DNA of 64,000 nt from assembly GCA_950097015.1 (NCBI GenBank), contig CATNEN010000011.1, forward strand, positions 3,624,501-3,688,500, in the 5' to 3' direction. Below are positions 13,001 through 24,822 of this stretch, piece after piece. The notes under the pieces were generated by a model. That model was given only the letters and a program-made list of their open reading frames with translations. It made no database searches and was not told the origin of the DNA. The stretch's first letter is position 1. Each line of letters starts with the position of its first letter. Both the position numbers and the translations under genes were made by a program. Origin of the DNA: Macrostomum hystrix (lineage: Eukaryota > Platyhelminthes > Macrostomidae).

Positions 13001-14649
13001 AGCTGGGTGAACTGAATCAAATTTAAGTGGAGTCTAAAAATGAACACTCGACCCTCAAGTCATGAGTTCACCGTTCTAACTACTAGGCTACAACTACTTT
13101 ATATTGAAATAAAAATATATAAGCAATTTTCAAATGGCAGTGACTTGTCCAAAGGTGGTACTATTAGTTATAATAATTGTTTAAAGCAGTAGCAAATACC
13201 ACTTTGTCACCTAGTAACTAATAAGGAAAACACTTAACATATTTGTAATTTCTCAACCAATAGGCAATGATGGATCTGTATACATTTCAGCTTCTAGTCT
13301 TACATTAATCTAAAAGCATTTTACCCATCATTAGTCAAAATAGGTCCCGCGATTACTGGCTGCTTTAAAACACGAAAATAATCCTATATGCCGTTTATAC
13401 GAGCGTATGGCTAGACAAGCGCTCCACGAAAATATAAACACAGGACGGCATTCATTTTAACAACCCACTTAAAAGACGGGAACGGCGCCTCGATGTCTTA
13501 TTGAAAGAGAAGGAGAAATTGTGGAAATTAAACAGGAAAGCCGACCTCACAAAAACGCTGGTCATCTACGACCTAAAAAATAGGATTTTTTCTAAATTGC
13601 TGAATAACAGGAATTTCGTTAATGACTAAATTTAAAGTGGGCCGTTAACAAGACTGTCAGGCATGGCAATTGCTTGTTAGTTAAATTTTGGGAAGATATT
13701 AGTAGGAAATTCCTTATCAAAATAGCTTGAGGATAATTTTCCGTGGATAAAGTTGTTTTAAAAGATTTCGAAACTTTCTTAATAATCCAGAAAATGCATA
13801 GAAGAAGCACAAGCCCCAACTATTGCATTGAGGAATATTAAAATGACTAACTCGAACTAAAAAACACTGCTCTAAAACCGAATATATATTTTTAACTTTC
13901 TGAAAATCCCTCACAGGTTCCGAAATTCCTCGAAGTTTCCAAGAATCACTCGCAGTTTCTAAGAATCCCTCGCAGTTTCCAAGAATCACTCGCAGTTTCC
14001 AAGAATCACTCGCAGTTTCCAAGAATCACTCGCAGTTTCCAAGAATCACTCGCAGTTCCCAAAAATCCCGCACAGGTTCCAAAAATCCATCAAAGTTTCA
14101 AAGAATCCCTCGAAGTTTCAAAGAATCACTCGTAGTTTCCAAGAATCCCTTGCAGTTTTCAAGAATTACTCGAAGTTTCCAAGAATTACTCGAAGTTTCC
14201 AAGAATCCCTTGCAGTTCCCAAAAAATCCCTCGAAGTTTCCAAGAATCTCTTAAAGTTCCAAAAAATCCATTTGCAGTTTCCAAAAATCCGTTTCGAACT
14301 TACCAAAACTCCCTTGAAGTTCCAATAACTTGTCTAGGTTCCAATTGATCCCAGAACTTACACCTTACAACATATAGAACCCCAATAATACCGACTAGGA
14401 AACCGAAGGTTAGTCAACAACGACAAGTGGCTGTTTAGCCTCTCACCAGTGCATTGTAAGCAAGACCTCAGGTGAACTCCCCTATTCTATACAGCTAAGG
14501 GTTAATCTTCCAGTGCACGCCGTACATGTAGTATCCCGTTATAAGAGGAAGAGGAAGAGTTGCCACGAAGAACCGGAGAACAAATTAGACTTAACTCTAT
14601 CGATACCGACGGCCAACATTCCATAGAAATGAGGAACTATTGCCTTAGT

Positions 14650-14696
<47 letters not shown>

Positions 14697-15854
14697 TATT
14701 CTAATTAGTGTATGTAGCCTTCGCTGAAAGAAGAAGGTGAGATGAAAAGGAGAGAGGCGGGGCGTCAGAAGAAGCAGACCAGTTGCAAGAAGAAATCTCG
14801 CCGATCTTTCGCTATCCGTTTCGGGAGTTTGTAAGTGTCAGAAAAATTGCACCCTCTCCCTAATGCTGTAGCCTTCAAGCAGAGTTAGTGCGAATTTGCC
14901 CACCGGAATGTCTAGTGCTGCAAAGAAATAATATATATCGGTGACGGCAGCAGTTTTCAAAGTTATTTTCTTCTTGAAGCAGAAAATGTCCCCGTTTTGG
15001 TTCTGCAGACTTGGTTGTCTCGTTGCCTTAGGTAATCCTGTTAATCATTAAAATCTGTAGAAATAGATTACACTTGGGCGAAATCATGTGATCGTTTCCA
15101 TTCTTCGCCCTGGGAAGCAACAGTGTTGCGAAGTGTACCTGCCTGCGATTCAATCACTGACATGGCGGGGTAGTTATTTTCCCTAACACCTTAGCAACGT
15201 GGAAGAATGATTTTTGTTCCCAACTGCAGGTGATATGAAAGTGCAGGACTTGGTCGAAAATTATGTTTTTTTGTGCTTTTGCACCTCTGAGAGATCAGAA
15301 AATGTCAGCATCAATCAAAATTATATTCTTGTTGTTTTGTACTAATCCAAATCCTATACGAGCGTAATGACGCAACTGATAATCAGAAATTATCCATTAT
15401 AAAAACTGAAAAGCAATAGCGGAGAGGTGAAAAACGGGTGAGGCAGAAAATGGCGGGGGGTTATCCTGGGAAGAGATGAGAAAATGGTAGGGAAGAGGCA
15501 GGGAAGATTTTAGACACAGGGTGGATGAGGCATGTGAGATATGAGACACGGGAGAGATGAGACACGGGAGAGATGAGACACGGGAGAGATGAGACACGGG
15601 AGAGATGAGACACGGGAGAGATGAGACACGGGAGAGATGAGACACGGGAGAGATGAGACACGGGAGAGATGAGACACGGGAGAGATGAGACACGGGAGAG
15701 ATGAGACACGGGAGAGATGAGACAGGTTGGAGATAGATAATTGGGAGAGTCATTTTCAGGAACATTTCGGGAACTGTTAATGCCATACTGTCGGAATTGC
15801 CGACCCCGCGATAGTGCGCAAAAACTGCGAACAGAAATGTGAAGACTAAGAAAG

Positions 15855-15894
<40 letters not shown>

Positions 15895-16377
15895 CAAAAG
15901 TGTGAAGAGGAGGCCGTTGGGCGAAAGTTTTGAAATCTGGGTGGAGAATTTTCAAGAACGCGGCGGCTCATTAGGGCGGAGTCAAACAGCCGGGCCTGGT
16001 TACTAGCGATGCAGGGCGTGACTCATAACTCGGTTAAGAACAATGAGGTCAATTCACTGCTTTCGTTTTTGCAAGTTTTCACTTTGAAAAATAATCTGCC
16101 CTACAAAAATGGACCCCACGCCAAACCCACCTCACCCGACACTGAATTTTGACTGACAGCTTGGAAACTTTGAAAAGTTGAAATCTTTCAGGTCGTTATT
16201 CGCGCACTGATACAAAATGTTTGTTTGTGTAAAATTACCTGAAAAACTGGTTGACTGACTGACTGACTGACTGACTGACTGACTGACTGACTGACTGACT
16301 AACTAACTAACTAACTAACTAACTGACTGACTGACTGACTGACTGACTGACTAACTGACTGACTGACTAACTGACTG

Positions 16378-16412
<35 letters not shown>

Positions 16413-16527
16413 GACTGACTAACTGACTGACTGACTAACTAACTAACTGACTGACTAACTGACTGACTAACTAACTAACTAACTGACTGACTAACTAACT
16501 AACTAACTGACTGACTAACTAACTAAG

Positions 16528-16562
<35 letters not shown>

Positions 16563-16677
16563 TTAACTGACTAACTAACTAACTAAGTAACTAACTAACT
16601 GACTAACTGACTGACTGACTAACTGACTGACTGACTAACTAACTAACTGACTGACTAACTAACTAACTAACTGACTG

Positions 16678-16734
<57 letters not shown>

Positions 16735-16789
16735 TTAACTGACTAACTAACTAACTAAGTAACTAACTAACTAACTGACTAACTGACTG

Positions 16790-16828
<39 letters not shown>

Positions 16829-16945
16829 GACTGACTGGCTAACTAAGTAACTAACTAACTAACTAACTAACTAACTGACTGACTGGCTAACTAAGTAACT
16901 AACTAACTAACTAACTAACTGACTAACTGACTGACTAACTAACTG

Positions 16946-17000
<55 letters not shown>

Positions 17001-20000
17001 GACTGACTGGCTAACTAAGTAACTAACTAACTAACTAACTGACTAACTGACTGACTAACTAACTAACTAACTAACTAACTGACTAACTAACTAACTAACT
17101 GACTGACTGGCTAACTAAGTAACTAACTAACTAACTAACTGACTAACTAACTAACTAACTGACTAACTAACTGACTGACTGGCTCACTAAGTAACTAATA
17201 GATTATTTAAAAGAACGTTTCTATCTGTGCGAGTGTATTTGGCAAGCTGTCTATGAGAATTTCAGGCCAATTATAACCACTTTATGGCCCAAAATATAAC
17301 TGCTACACCATCTTCAGCACAGTTCCGAAATCATGTGCCATTCCGGTTAAAATGTAATAAGAAGAAATACCGAAAATCTTAGTGTGAGTCATTTTACAAC
17401 TAAACTGTGCTAAAATTGCTAATGAATTTTCTGAGACATAATTTTTAATGCATCCATCTTAAAAGAAAGAAAGGAGGGAGAGATGGAGAGAGAGGGAGAG
17501 TGGGAGAGGAAGAGAAGAGGAAGAGAGAGAGGCAGCGGGCACTTGGCCCATCATTTGGTGACACTAGACCCGCAGCCAGCGGGAATGCAATTCTGCCCAT
17601 TCCGCTGACTCCTGAGCACACTCGCACAGAGATAACAAAAGCAGGTACTAGACTGGCACTCACACAGGTGTGTACATCAGCCCTTCTCGTCCTCAAACAG
17701 TGTACACTCTCACTGTGCCTTGGAGGTTGGCCCTCAAGGGCGCAAATTGCACGACAAGCCCCCAAGCCCAAAAATGAATGCGGCCTCGCCGCGGAATCGA
17801 ACTCAGGGACCTCGGTGCGAGAGGCGAACGCGTTAGACCGCTCTGCCACTCACTCCCTTGTGTAACCTGTATTCTGAATAGCATAGGCAGAAAAGTAGAG
17901 AGCTAAGAAAGAAAATTACTGAAAAAAGAAGCTACAGAACCACAAAGCAGATGGCAAAAGCTGATAAATGTCAATCTTGTACAGCTTAGCCAACTTTTTA
18001 TAGAACTATGCTAGATAGCCACACGAAAAGTTGCACAATATCAAAAGAGAGAAATTTAAAAGCAGAGAACAGACAATGCTAAGTCGGGGGGGGAGGCAGG
18101 CATTGCGCAACCACTGATTCAACGACTCAACGTGCTTTGAGAAATTAGACTGAAAAAAATTCCAGAGCAAAGTGAGATCTTGAAATTTGATAGGCGTAAC
18201 TTAACAAACTCAATAAAATATGGCCCACGCCTAGCCTTTTGTCATTAATTTCCCCAGTTTAACAATGAATTCACACAAGAAATGAGGGTCTAAAACTGGA
18301 TGATAACTTTTTAAATGGAGAATTCTTTCGTTTGCGCAATTAAACTGAAAGCGAATTTTAATATAGGGGCTGGTGCCAATGGAACATTTGGATTGGGTTA
18401 ATTTATCCCATTATGTTGTGCTAACATTACTCAATGACTCTTTTATGCTATGAAGTGTTCTTTAAAATAATTTTCCCCGTTTATCAACGCAGTTGAATTG
18501 TGATAGAGTTAATTGATTAATAAGCACTTGTGCTTGGATGTGGGAAAATTTTAATTTGAAACGTTTTCTTTTCTTGCACATTTACATAGTTCCAGTACTC
18601 TACTGTCTACTCTACCAATAACTCGACTGCCTACTCTACCAATAACTCGACTGTCTACTCTACCAATAACTCTACTTTCTACTCTACCAATAACTCGACT
18701 GTCTACTCTACCAATAACTCGACTGTCTACTCTACCAATAACTCTACTTTCTACTCTACCAATAACTCGACTGTCTACTCTACCAATAACTCGACTGCCT
18801 ACTCTACCAATAACTCTTCTTTCTACTCTACCAATAACTCGACTGTCTACTCTACCAATAACTCGACTGTCTACTCTACCAATAACTCTACTTTCTACTC
18901 TACCAATAACTCGACTGCCTACTCTACCGATAACTCGACTGTCTACTCTACCAATAACTCGACTGCCTACTCTACCGATAACTCGACTGTTTACTCTACC
19001 AATAGCTCGACTGTCTACTCTACCAATAACTCGACTGTCTACTCTACCAATAGCTCGACTGTCTACTCTACCAATAACTCGACTGTCTACTCTACCAATA
19101 ACTCGACTGCCTACTCTACCGATAACTCGACTGTTTACTCTACCAATAGCTCGACTGTCTACTCTACCAATAACTCGACTGTCTACTCTACCAATAGCTC
19201 GACTGTCTACTCTACCAATAACTCGACTGTCTACTCTACCAATAACTCTACTTTCTACTCTACTAATAACTCTACTGTCTACTCTACCGATAACTCGACT
19301 GTCTACTCTACCAATAACTCGACTGTCTACTCTACCGATAACTCGACTGTCTACTCTACCAATAACTCTGTCTACTCTACCAATAAATCTACCGTCTAAT
19401 CTACCAATAAATCAACTGTCTGCTCTACCAATAAATCTACTGTCTACTCTACTAATAAATATACTCTCTACTCTACCAATAACTGTACTGCACAATCTAT
19501 CATTACAATCTGCTATAACTAATCAATCTAGCAGATAAAATGATCAGTTCGGACTCACCAGCCACACCTTGTACACAGCCAGCCACCCTGGCAGCCAACC
19601 TGTCAGCCCCGGGCCTCAGAAACAGGGCGGCAACGGCAGCTAGGGCGCACAGCGACTGCAGCAGGCAGCCACCGCCGAACAGCACGCAGGTGGCTCGCCA
19701 GGCATCTGAAGGCAAATTGGAGAAGGCAAACTTGCCGGCATAGACTCCGCAAACGGTGCTTCCTCCGACACCGTCTACCGCTCCGGCGGTGGGCGTCGGC
19801 CTTCGCAGATGCGGCAAATCGATGGAGTTGACGCAGAAGCTGAACACGCCGAGGCAGTGGGGCCGTCGCGGTTCCACAATCCAGAAGGGCTGCAAGAAGC
19901 AGAAGAAGGACACGCCGGCGCACAGAATAGATAGCAGGCACCACAGGAAACTGATGGGACTCAGCATTTTCTTGACTAGCGGCTGGCGAATCTGATGCCT

Positions 20001-20090
20001 TCTAGAGGAAGTCAATTGCTGCTGCTGCTGCTGCAGATCAACGCTAACAATAGGCGTAGCAACAGGCGTTGGCCACTGGCTATCTTTCAT
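9464..20090 (-). CDS. LHFPL: LHFPL-family tetraspan membrane protein (two coding exons)
   Basis: The exons are 20090-19559 and 10044-9464, giving 370 residues. The donor (G|GTGAGT) and acceptor (CCTCACCGCAG|TG) keep phase 1. Four membrane segments are visible at about residues 43-66, 133-158, 167-191 and 210-230. The first loop has F-x-Q-P-F-W-I just after TM1, then CVN and VCG cysteines. The second extracellular part has F-G-S-P and the C-E-L-G-W signature before TM4, as in LHFPL (lipoma HMGIC fusion partner-like) proteins. The 41-residue N-terminal extension with a Gln run is unusual; Met42 could be the true start. The C-terminal tail of about 135 residues is rich in Asn, Ser, His and Gln and is much longer than in vertebrate members. 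Family members act as tetraspan partners of channels and receptors, such as the mechanotransduction complex and GABA-A receptors. The subfamily cannot be decided here. Confidence 0.85.
10045..11450. other. LHFPL intron, splice-proximal part
   Basis: Apart from the SINE at about 10.4-10.7 kb, no gene or strong repeat is seen. A short CAG run lies at about 10800-10820. Confidence 0.5.
10425..10698 (-). mobile_element. SINE family 1, best copy (full tRNA-like head)
   Basis: On the minus strand the head reads GTAGCCTAGTGGTTAGAGTG (A box) and GGGGGTTCGATTCC (B box). The body has the AGCTGGGTGAACTGAA block and CAGTCCATGGACTG (10493-10506). The tail is GGCAGGTATAATC followed by AT-rich sequence. 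A tRNA-derived internal Pol III promoter is expected. Confidence 0.85.
11451..11833. repeat. Minisatellite, 20-bp unit, about 19 copies
   Basis: The unit is ATCTCACTGAGGGATGTGAG, holding the palindrome GAGATCTC across the unit border. The first unit is partly inverted (CCTCAGTGAGATCTC near 11473). A second array of the same unit follows at 12440. Confidence 0.95.
11834..12439. other. Unique sequence between two arrays of one family
   Basis: No convincing coding or RNA gene is seen; the open frames are short and unrelated to known domains. The segment splits the 20-bp array into two blocks. Confidence 0.5.
12440..12880. repeat. Minisatellite, 20-bp unit, second block, about 22 copies
   Basis: Same unit as at 11451-11833 (ATCTCACTGAGGGATGTGAG), with late copies drifting to GAGATTTC. 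The two blocks look like one array divided by an insertion or by independent expansion. Confidence 0.95.
12935..13098 (-). mobile_element. SINE family 1 fragment
   Basis: The palindrome CAGTCCATGGACTG is at 12960-12973. The AGCTGGGTGAACTGAA block and a diverged tRNA-like head (CTACTAGGCTACAAC on the plus strand) follow. Confidence 0.7.
13099..13902. other. Intronic spacer
   Basis: AT-rich part of the LHFPL intron. No coding exon or element is recognised. Confidence 0.45.
13903..14345. repeat. Degenerate minisatellite, 20-bp unit, about 22 copies
   Basis: Units of AAGAATCACTCGCAGTTTCC with many substitutions, increasingly diverged toward both ends. This is an old array inside the LHFPL intron. 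Confidence 0.9.
14651..14695. repeat. Uninterrupted (CAG)15 microsatellite
   Basis: Fifteen perfect CAG copies inside the LHFPL intron. It reads CTG on the transcribed sense strand. Confidence 0.98.
14696..15526. other. Intronic spacer
   Basis: No gene, RNA or clear element is recognised in this part of the LHFPL intron. Confidence 0.45.
15527..15728. repeat. Minisatellite, 16-bp unit, about 12 perfect copies
   Basis: The unit is ACACGGGAGAGATGAG, almost invariant. It is the same motif family as the arrays at 9.1 kb and 47 kb. The open frames on the minus strand here are low-complexity (HLSRVSSLPCLISPVS repeats). Confidence 0.97.
15859..15886. repeat. (GA)n microsatellite
   Basis: An uninterrupted run of about 14 GA dinucleotides. 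Confidence 0.95.
16252..17198. repeat. Tetranucleotide array of CTGA and CTAA, about 235 copies
   Basis: A 4-bp register is kept for 0.95 kb, but each unit is either GACT or AACT, in patterned runs. Larger repeats recur, such as GACTGACTGGCTAACTAAGT followed by AACT runs (several times between 16820 and 17180). A simple microsatellite has evolved higher-order units. Confidence 0.97.
17700..17863 (-). mobile_element. SINE family 2 copy (tRNA-derived)
   Basis: On the minus strand the head reads GAGTGGCAGAGCGGTCTAAC (A box) and GAGTTCGATTCCGC (B box). A related copy at 20440-20553 shares the head and a downstream GCACAGTGAGAGTGT block. The T-stem does not pair, so it is not a working tRNA gene. 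Confidence 0.75.
17864..18592. other. Intronic spacer
   Basis: AT-rich; no exon or element is recognised. Confidence 0.45.
18593..19488. repeat. Minisatellite, 24-bp unit, about 37 copies
   Basis: Units contain ACTCTACCAATAACTCGACT plus GTCT, with variants GCCT, TTCT, CCGATAAC and CCAATAGC arranged in recurring blocks. The array ends about 70 bp from the LHFPL exon 1 donor. Confidence 0.96.
19559..20090 (-). CDS. LHFPL: LHFPL exon 1
   Basis: ATG at 20090. It encodes the N-terminal tail, TM1, the first extracellular loop, TM2 and the start of TM3 (VAGCVQGVA). It ends in phase 1 at a GTGAGT donor (19558-19553). Confidence 0.85.
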
Positions 20091-20439
20091 TTGAGGTGGT
20101 CGATTAGCTATGAAAAAAACTACCTTCTAAGAGCTTGTCTGCTAAGTTAACTTGGCCAATTTCACCTCTAGACTAAGTTAGTAAGCAACAAGCGATTGCG
20201 CTTGAGTCTTAGCCCTACGATTTTATAATTGCAACGGTATAAATAAATAGCCATAATTTTTTCTGACCTCGGACTGTCGCCCTCTTAGTCGATTCTCATT
20301 GGCTGCGGACTTGGCCAATTAAAATCTCCGGCTTAAACTTTCCGTCGGAGCAACAAATAACGATGCGCGCAAATTATGCTACTGAACAAAGCTGCATTAG
20401 TAATATGAACTGAATTTGCAAGACGTAAATTAAATACTA

Positions 20440-20553
20440 CACTCTCACTGTGCTCTCTTCGCGGCTAGATAAGTGTGGCCTCGACGCGGAATCGAGCTCA
20501 GGGACCTCGGTGCGAGAGGCAAACGCGTCAGACCACTCTGCCACTCATCACCC
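20440..20553 (-). mobile_element. SINE family 2 copy (tRNA-derived)
   Basis: The head on the minus strand reads GAGTGGCAGAGTGGTCTGAC, with B box GAGCTCGATTCCGCG. It shares the ACACTCTCACTGTGC block with the copy at 17.7 kb. Confidence 0.7.
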
Positions 20554-21088
20554 AACAAAAAAAATTACTTAGCAATTTAATGACAAGCTGAAATGTAACA
20601 CAAAAATCAAGACACGAGTATTTCAGAATTTTACTTGCACTATTTTTTAACCTACTTGTTGTATTATCATTTTTTAATAACAATAATGTATTAGTAAAAA
20701 AACAAAGACTTAACATAATCATTTTTAAATCTTCAGCGACAGTGCAAAGTGAAATTAAACTGATTATCATAGTAATTTAACACAAAATCCTCGAATTACA
20801 AAAAGGTGCCTAAAGGACACAGTTATCAAATGGAACTACAAGGCTAAGTGGCATATGATACAAATTTACTGTAACAAGTTTTGTTTTTGACAAAAAATCG
20901 TCTTTAAAGTGATTTAAAAAGTGAGATAAATAGATAAAATAGATTACAAAAGTGTATAAGTCAATCAACAAGGAGAGTTGAATGCGAGCCAAGACAACAG
21001 AGTAGAAATCGAAAATAAAACTTTGATTCATTGATAATTGATAATGAAATCTGGAATGCTACAAAGTGCGCACTACACAAAACTGTTG

Positions 21089-21181
21089 ATATATATATAT
21101 ATATATATATATGAACAGTATAACTAATAAAATATTATATTATATTATAATATATTATATTATTATTATATTATATTATAA
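21089..21181. repeat. (AT)12 run and adjacent ATATT-rich simple repeat
   Basis: An AT dinucleotide run at 21089-21112, then imperfect TATTA/ATATT repeats at 21131-21181. It could form a cruciform. Confidence 0.9.
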
Positions 21182-21260
21182 GTACATAATAGAGTGCCTT
21201 ACGTAACGAAATAAGCGGAAACAAAACACATAATTTAGAAATAAAAATATATCACGTTCG

Positions 21261-22676
21261 TGCAGAGATGCAGAGATGAGAGTACATTTGGGGCAGAGGG
21301 TTGAGTGGGGGCAGGTTAGAGTGCAGAGATGAGTGTACATTTGGGGCAGAGGGTTGAGTGGGGGCAGGTTAGAGTGCAGAGATGAGAGTACATTTGGGGC
21401 AGAGGGTTGAGTGGGGGCAGGTTAGAGTGCAGAGATGAGTGTACATTTGGGGCAGAGGGTTGAGTGGGGGCAGGTCAGAGTGCAGAGATGAGAGTACATT
21501 TGGGGCAGAGGGTTGAGTGGGGGCTGGTCAGAGTGCAGAGATGAGAGTACATTTGGGGCAGAGGGTTGAGTGGGGGCAGGTCAGAGTGCAGAGATGAGAG
21601 TACATTTGGGGCAGAGGGTTGAGTGGGGGCTGGTCAGAGTGCAAAGATGAGAGTACATTTGGGGCAGAGGGTTGAGAGGGGGCTGGTCAGAGTGCAGAGA
21701 TGAGAGTACATTTGGGGCAGAGGGTTGAGTGGGGGCAGGTCAGAGTGCAGAGATGGGTGTACATTTGGGGCAGAGGGTTAAGTGGGGGCAGGTCAGAGTG
21801 CAGAGATGAGAGTACATTTGGGGCAGAGGGTTGAGTGGGGGCTGGTCAGAGTGCAGAGATGAGAGTACATTTGGGGCAGAGGGTTGAGTGGGGGCTGGTC
21901 AGAGTGCAAAGATGAGAGTACATTTGGGGCAGAGGGTTGAGAGGGGGCTGGTCAGAGTGCAGAGATGGGTGTACATTTGGGGCAGAGGGTTAAGTGGGGG
22001 CAGGTCAGAGTGCAGAGATGAGAGTACATTTGGGGCAGAGGGTTGAGTGGGGGCTGGTCAGAGTGCAGAGATGAGAGTACATTTGGGGCAGAGGGTTGAG
22101 TGGGGGCTGGTCAGAGTGCAGAGATGAGAGTACATTAGGGGCAGAGGGTTGAGAGGGGGCAGGTCAGAGTGCAGAGATGGGTGTACATTTGGGGCAGAGG
22201 GTTAAGTGGGGGCAGGTCAGAGTGCAGAGATGAGAGTACATTTGGGGCAGAGGGTTGAGTGGGGGCTGGTCAGAGTGCAGAGATGGGTGTACATTTGGGG
22301 CAGAGGGTTGAGTGGGGGCTGGTCAGAGTGCAGAGATGGGTGTCCATTTGGGGCAGAGGGTTGAGTGGGGGCTGGTCAGAGTGCAGAGATGGGTGTACAT
22401 TTGGGGCAGAGGGTTGAGTGGGGGCTGGTCAGAGTGCAGAGATGGGTGTACATTTGGGGCAGAGGGTTGAGTGGGGGCTGGTCAGAGTGCAGAGATAAGT
22501 GTACATTTGGGGCAGAGGGTTGAGTGGGGGCTGGTCAGAGTGCAGAGATGAGTGTACATTTGGGGCAGAGGGTTAAGTGGGGGCAGGTCAGAGTGCAGAG
22601 ATGGGTGTACATTTGGGGCAGAGGGTTGAGTGGGGGCTGTTCCGAATGGGGAGAAGAGTGTACATTGTGGCAGAGA
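21261..22676. repeat. Minisatellite, 53-bp unit, about 26 copies
   Basis: Units contain TACATTTGGGGCAGAGGGTT and TGAGTGGGGGCAGGTCAGAG, with fixed variants (CAGG or CTGG; GAGAGT or GGGTGT) arranged in short higher-order patterns. The plus strand is strongly G-rich, with GGGG and GGGGG tracts every unit. Confidence 0.97.
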
Positions 22677-23681
22677 TTTTATTTTGTTTGTGAAAACCGA
22701 TTCAAAGAACACGTTGCGCTAATAAGAACTAGCGTAATAGCGAAGCGTCTATAAATAGCAAATCGCTTTTACAAACGAAACGCATAGTGCTCGTATAAAC
22801 AGCATGAACAATTAAGTTCAGTGACGTAAAATCCGATTACCATGACGACGCAGAACACACGCATGCTGATGCTATGGCAGTCAGAATTTCGAAATAAAAA
22901 ACGATCAGCACGCACGCAAAACTAATTAAAAACAATTAAAATAATTCAATAATTGAAAGAGCTTCAATTAGTTATAAAACGCATGCAAACGAACAAATAC
23001 GACAGTAAATAATTAGCAGCACAAATCCGATAAAATTTGTTATAAATAAATTCGGAAAAATCTGGAAGCGAGCTTGCTTTTTTAAATTTGTTAAAATTTT
23101 TAAACCGCCATTCTCACTACACTACTGGAAGTAGAAAAGTGAGTAAATTAGCTAAATAAGAACCGGTTAAGTAGACGATAACACAAAGCAATATATAAAG
23201 ATGCAACAAAATTTAAGCCGCAAAAGAAAGCTTGAACAAAGTAAAAGAGTAATAAAGTGATAATGTAATAACATTTTTGGGTCCTATTAGTGAATTTTTG
23301 ACGAGCCGATATGTAATCATAAAATTTTAGCTATTTTAGACAACAAAAACACGACTATCGTCATAATTTAGTTAGAATACCAAAAAATGTAAATCACACC
23401 GAGATGAAAATGAAGACAAACTGAAAAGTAAAGACTATAATTAAAAACTAAACCAACCAAAGGAATGAAATTGTGAAAATGAGTTCAAAAATGATTTTTT
23501 TAAAAACAAAATAATTATTAGGGCGCCAATAATTGGAAACGGATAATAAAAAAAGAGCGATCGAAATATTATTGCCTAGTTGCACACTGGTTTAATTTGA
23601 AATAATGGTAACATCAATAGGTAAGATGTTTGGATATGCTTTTATTAGATAAGCTGTGGGTTTAGCACAAAGTGGTTAGGA
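22677..23681. other. AT-rich intergenic spacer
   Basis: No gene is recognised. Bases 23641-23646 read AATAAA on the minus strand, about 400 bp beyond the srGAP stop codon, and are a possible poly(A) signal. Confidence 0.4.
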
Positions 23682-23845
23682 CAGCGGAGTGGGGTGGATG
23701 TAGCGGAGTGGAGTGGGTGTAGCGGAGTGGGGTGGTTGTAGCGGAGTGGGGTGGGTGTAGCGGAGTGGGGTGGATGTAGCGGAGTAGGATGTAGCGGAGT
23801 GAGGTGGTTGTAGCGGAGTGGGGTGTAGCGGAGTGAGGTGGATAT
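23682..23845. repeat. Short minisatellite with GTAGCGGAGTGGGGTG units
   Basis: About ten 11-16 bp units built from TAGCGGAGTGGGGTGG. It would lie in the 3' part of the srGAP transcript if the poly(A) site near 23641 is used. Confidence 0.9.
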
Positions 23846-24049
23846 CGATGGGTTACACAGTGTGTGCATAGCGACAGTTACATTACGTTTTTATATTATC
23901 GTTTAAAAGTGATCAATACTAAGACTGGCTAGATTAGGCCTTATAATAGTTCATTACTGTAAATTAATGATGCGCAAGATAAGTAAAGTATATTAACTAT
24001 ACACTGTATATTGATAAAAATACTCCCATCTAAAGATGCTGAAAAATCT

Positions 24050-24822
24050 TCACTTTGCTGTCTTTGGCTTAGGTCCAACCTTAGGCGGCGCAGCTTTCAC
24101 TGCTCGCAGAGTGTCGGCGTGGCCTTCCAACGCGAACTGATCGGCTGCTGTTGTCAATGTCGAAGCTCCGGTAGCGGGGCTGGACTCTGGCAGGTCAGAG
24201 ACAAGATCCGGAGCTCGCTTGGCAGCCGGCAGGTGCATCTTGGAGTTTAAAAGCTCCTGTGGATTGGCGTACGGCGACTCATTATCATAGCTCAACGATT
24301 CCAGACCGTCGATTACTTCCTGCAGAGCCTGGTCGATGCTCTCCATGGAGGCTTCGGCGACTGCTGATTTTCCGGCGCCAAGCTTCACAGAAAGTTGGGC
24401 GACAGTTCGCGCAGCTGATTGGTCAGAAACATCCCGATCTTTGCCGATCTTTGCCGACGCATTTTGATCAGCTTTATCGGCAGCGGCAGCTTCAGAGTCA
24501 GACGTTTCCTCAGCGGCTTCCGATTGTTCTTCCAGCAATTCGTCAATTGACGGACCGACTAAGCCACCGCTGCCACTGCCGCCGCCTCCGCTAGAAGCAG
24601 CTGAAATAGAGTCGGCATCGGGACCGCCATCGGAGGGCAGTAGGCGGGTCACATAGGCGTCTGGCACGAAGCCCTCCTTGCCGGAAGAATTTGCACCTAG
24701 CAACCACTCCGAGGTTAAACGGTTGAGCACAGTGAGAACGTCGCCCCTTGAGAAGCTCAACTCGCGAGGCGTGCGGGCTTGGAAAGTGTACTTGGCTGTC
24801 ACCATGTAGCTGCATTCGGTCT
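24050..24822 (-). CDS. srGAP: srGAP exon 8 (SH3 domain and C-terminal tail, terminal)
   Basis: It begins after CACCACCTCAG and encodes the SH3 domain (YMVTAKYTFQARTPRELSFS, then GFVPDAYV). A 190-residue low-complexity tail ends in KVGPKPKTAK and a stop at 24052-24050. Confidence 0.93.

Larger units (their letters stand above)
20091..21260. other. Intergenic region upstream of LHFPL
   Basis: No coding is recognised. It includes a SINE family 2 copy and an (AT)n run. TATAAATAAATA at about 20240 is on the plus strand, the wrong orientation for LHFPL. The LHFPL promoter should lie here but cannot be pinned down. Confidence 0.4.

Noticed and set aside
17780-17860. tRNA gene on the minus strand
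   Set aside because: The T-stem halves are not complementary and a matching SINE copy exists at 20.4 kb.
17445-17865. Opposing 121- and 134-codon frames at the SINE
   Set aside because: They cover the SINE head and low-complexity flanks; no domain or splice context.
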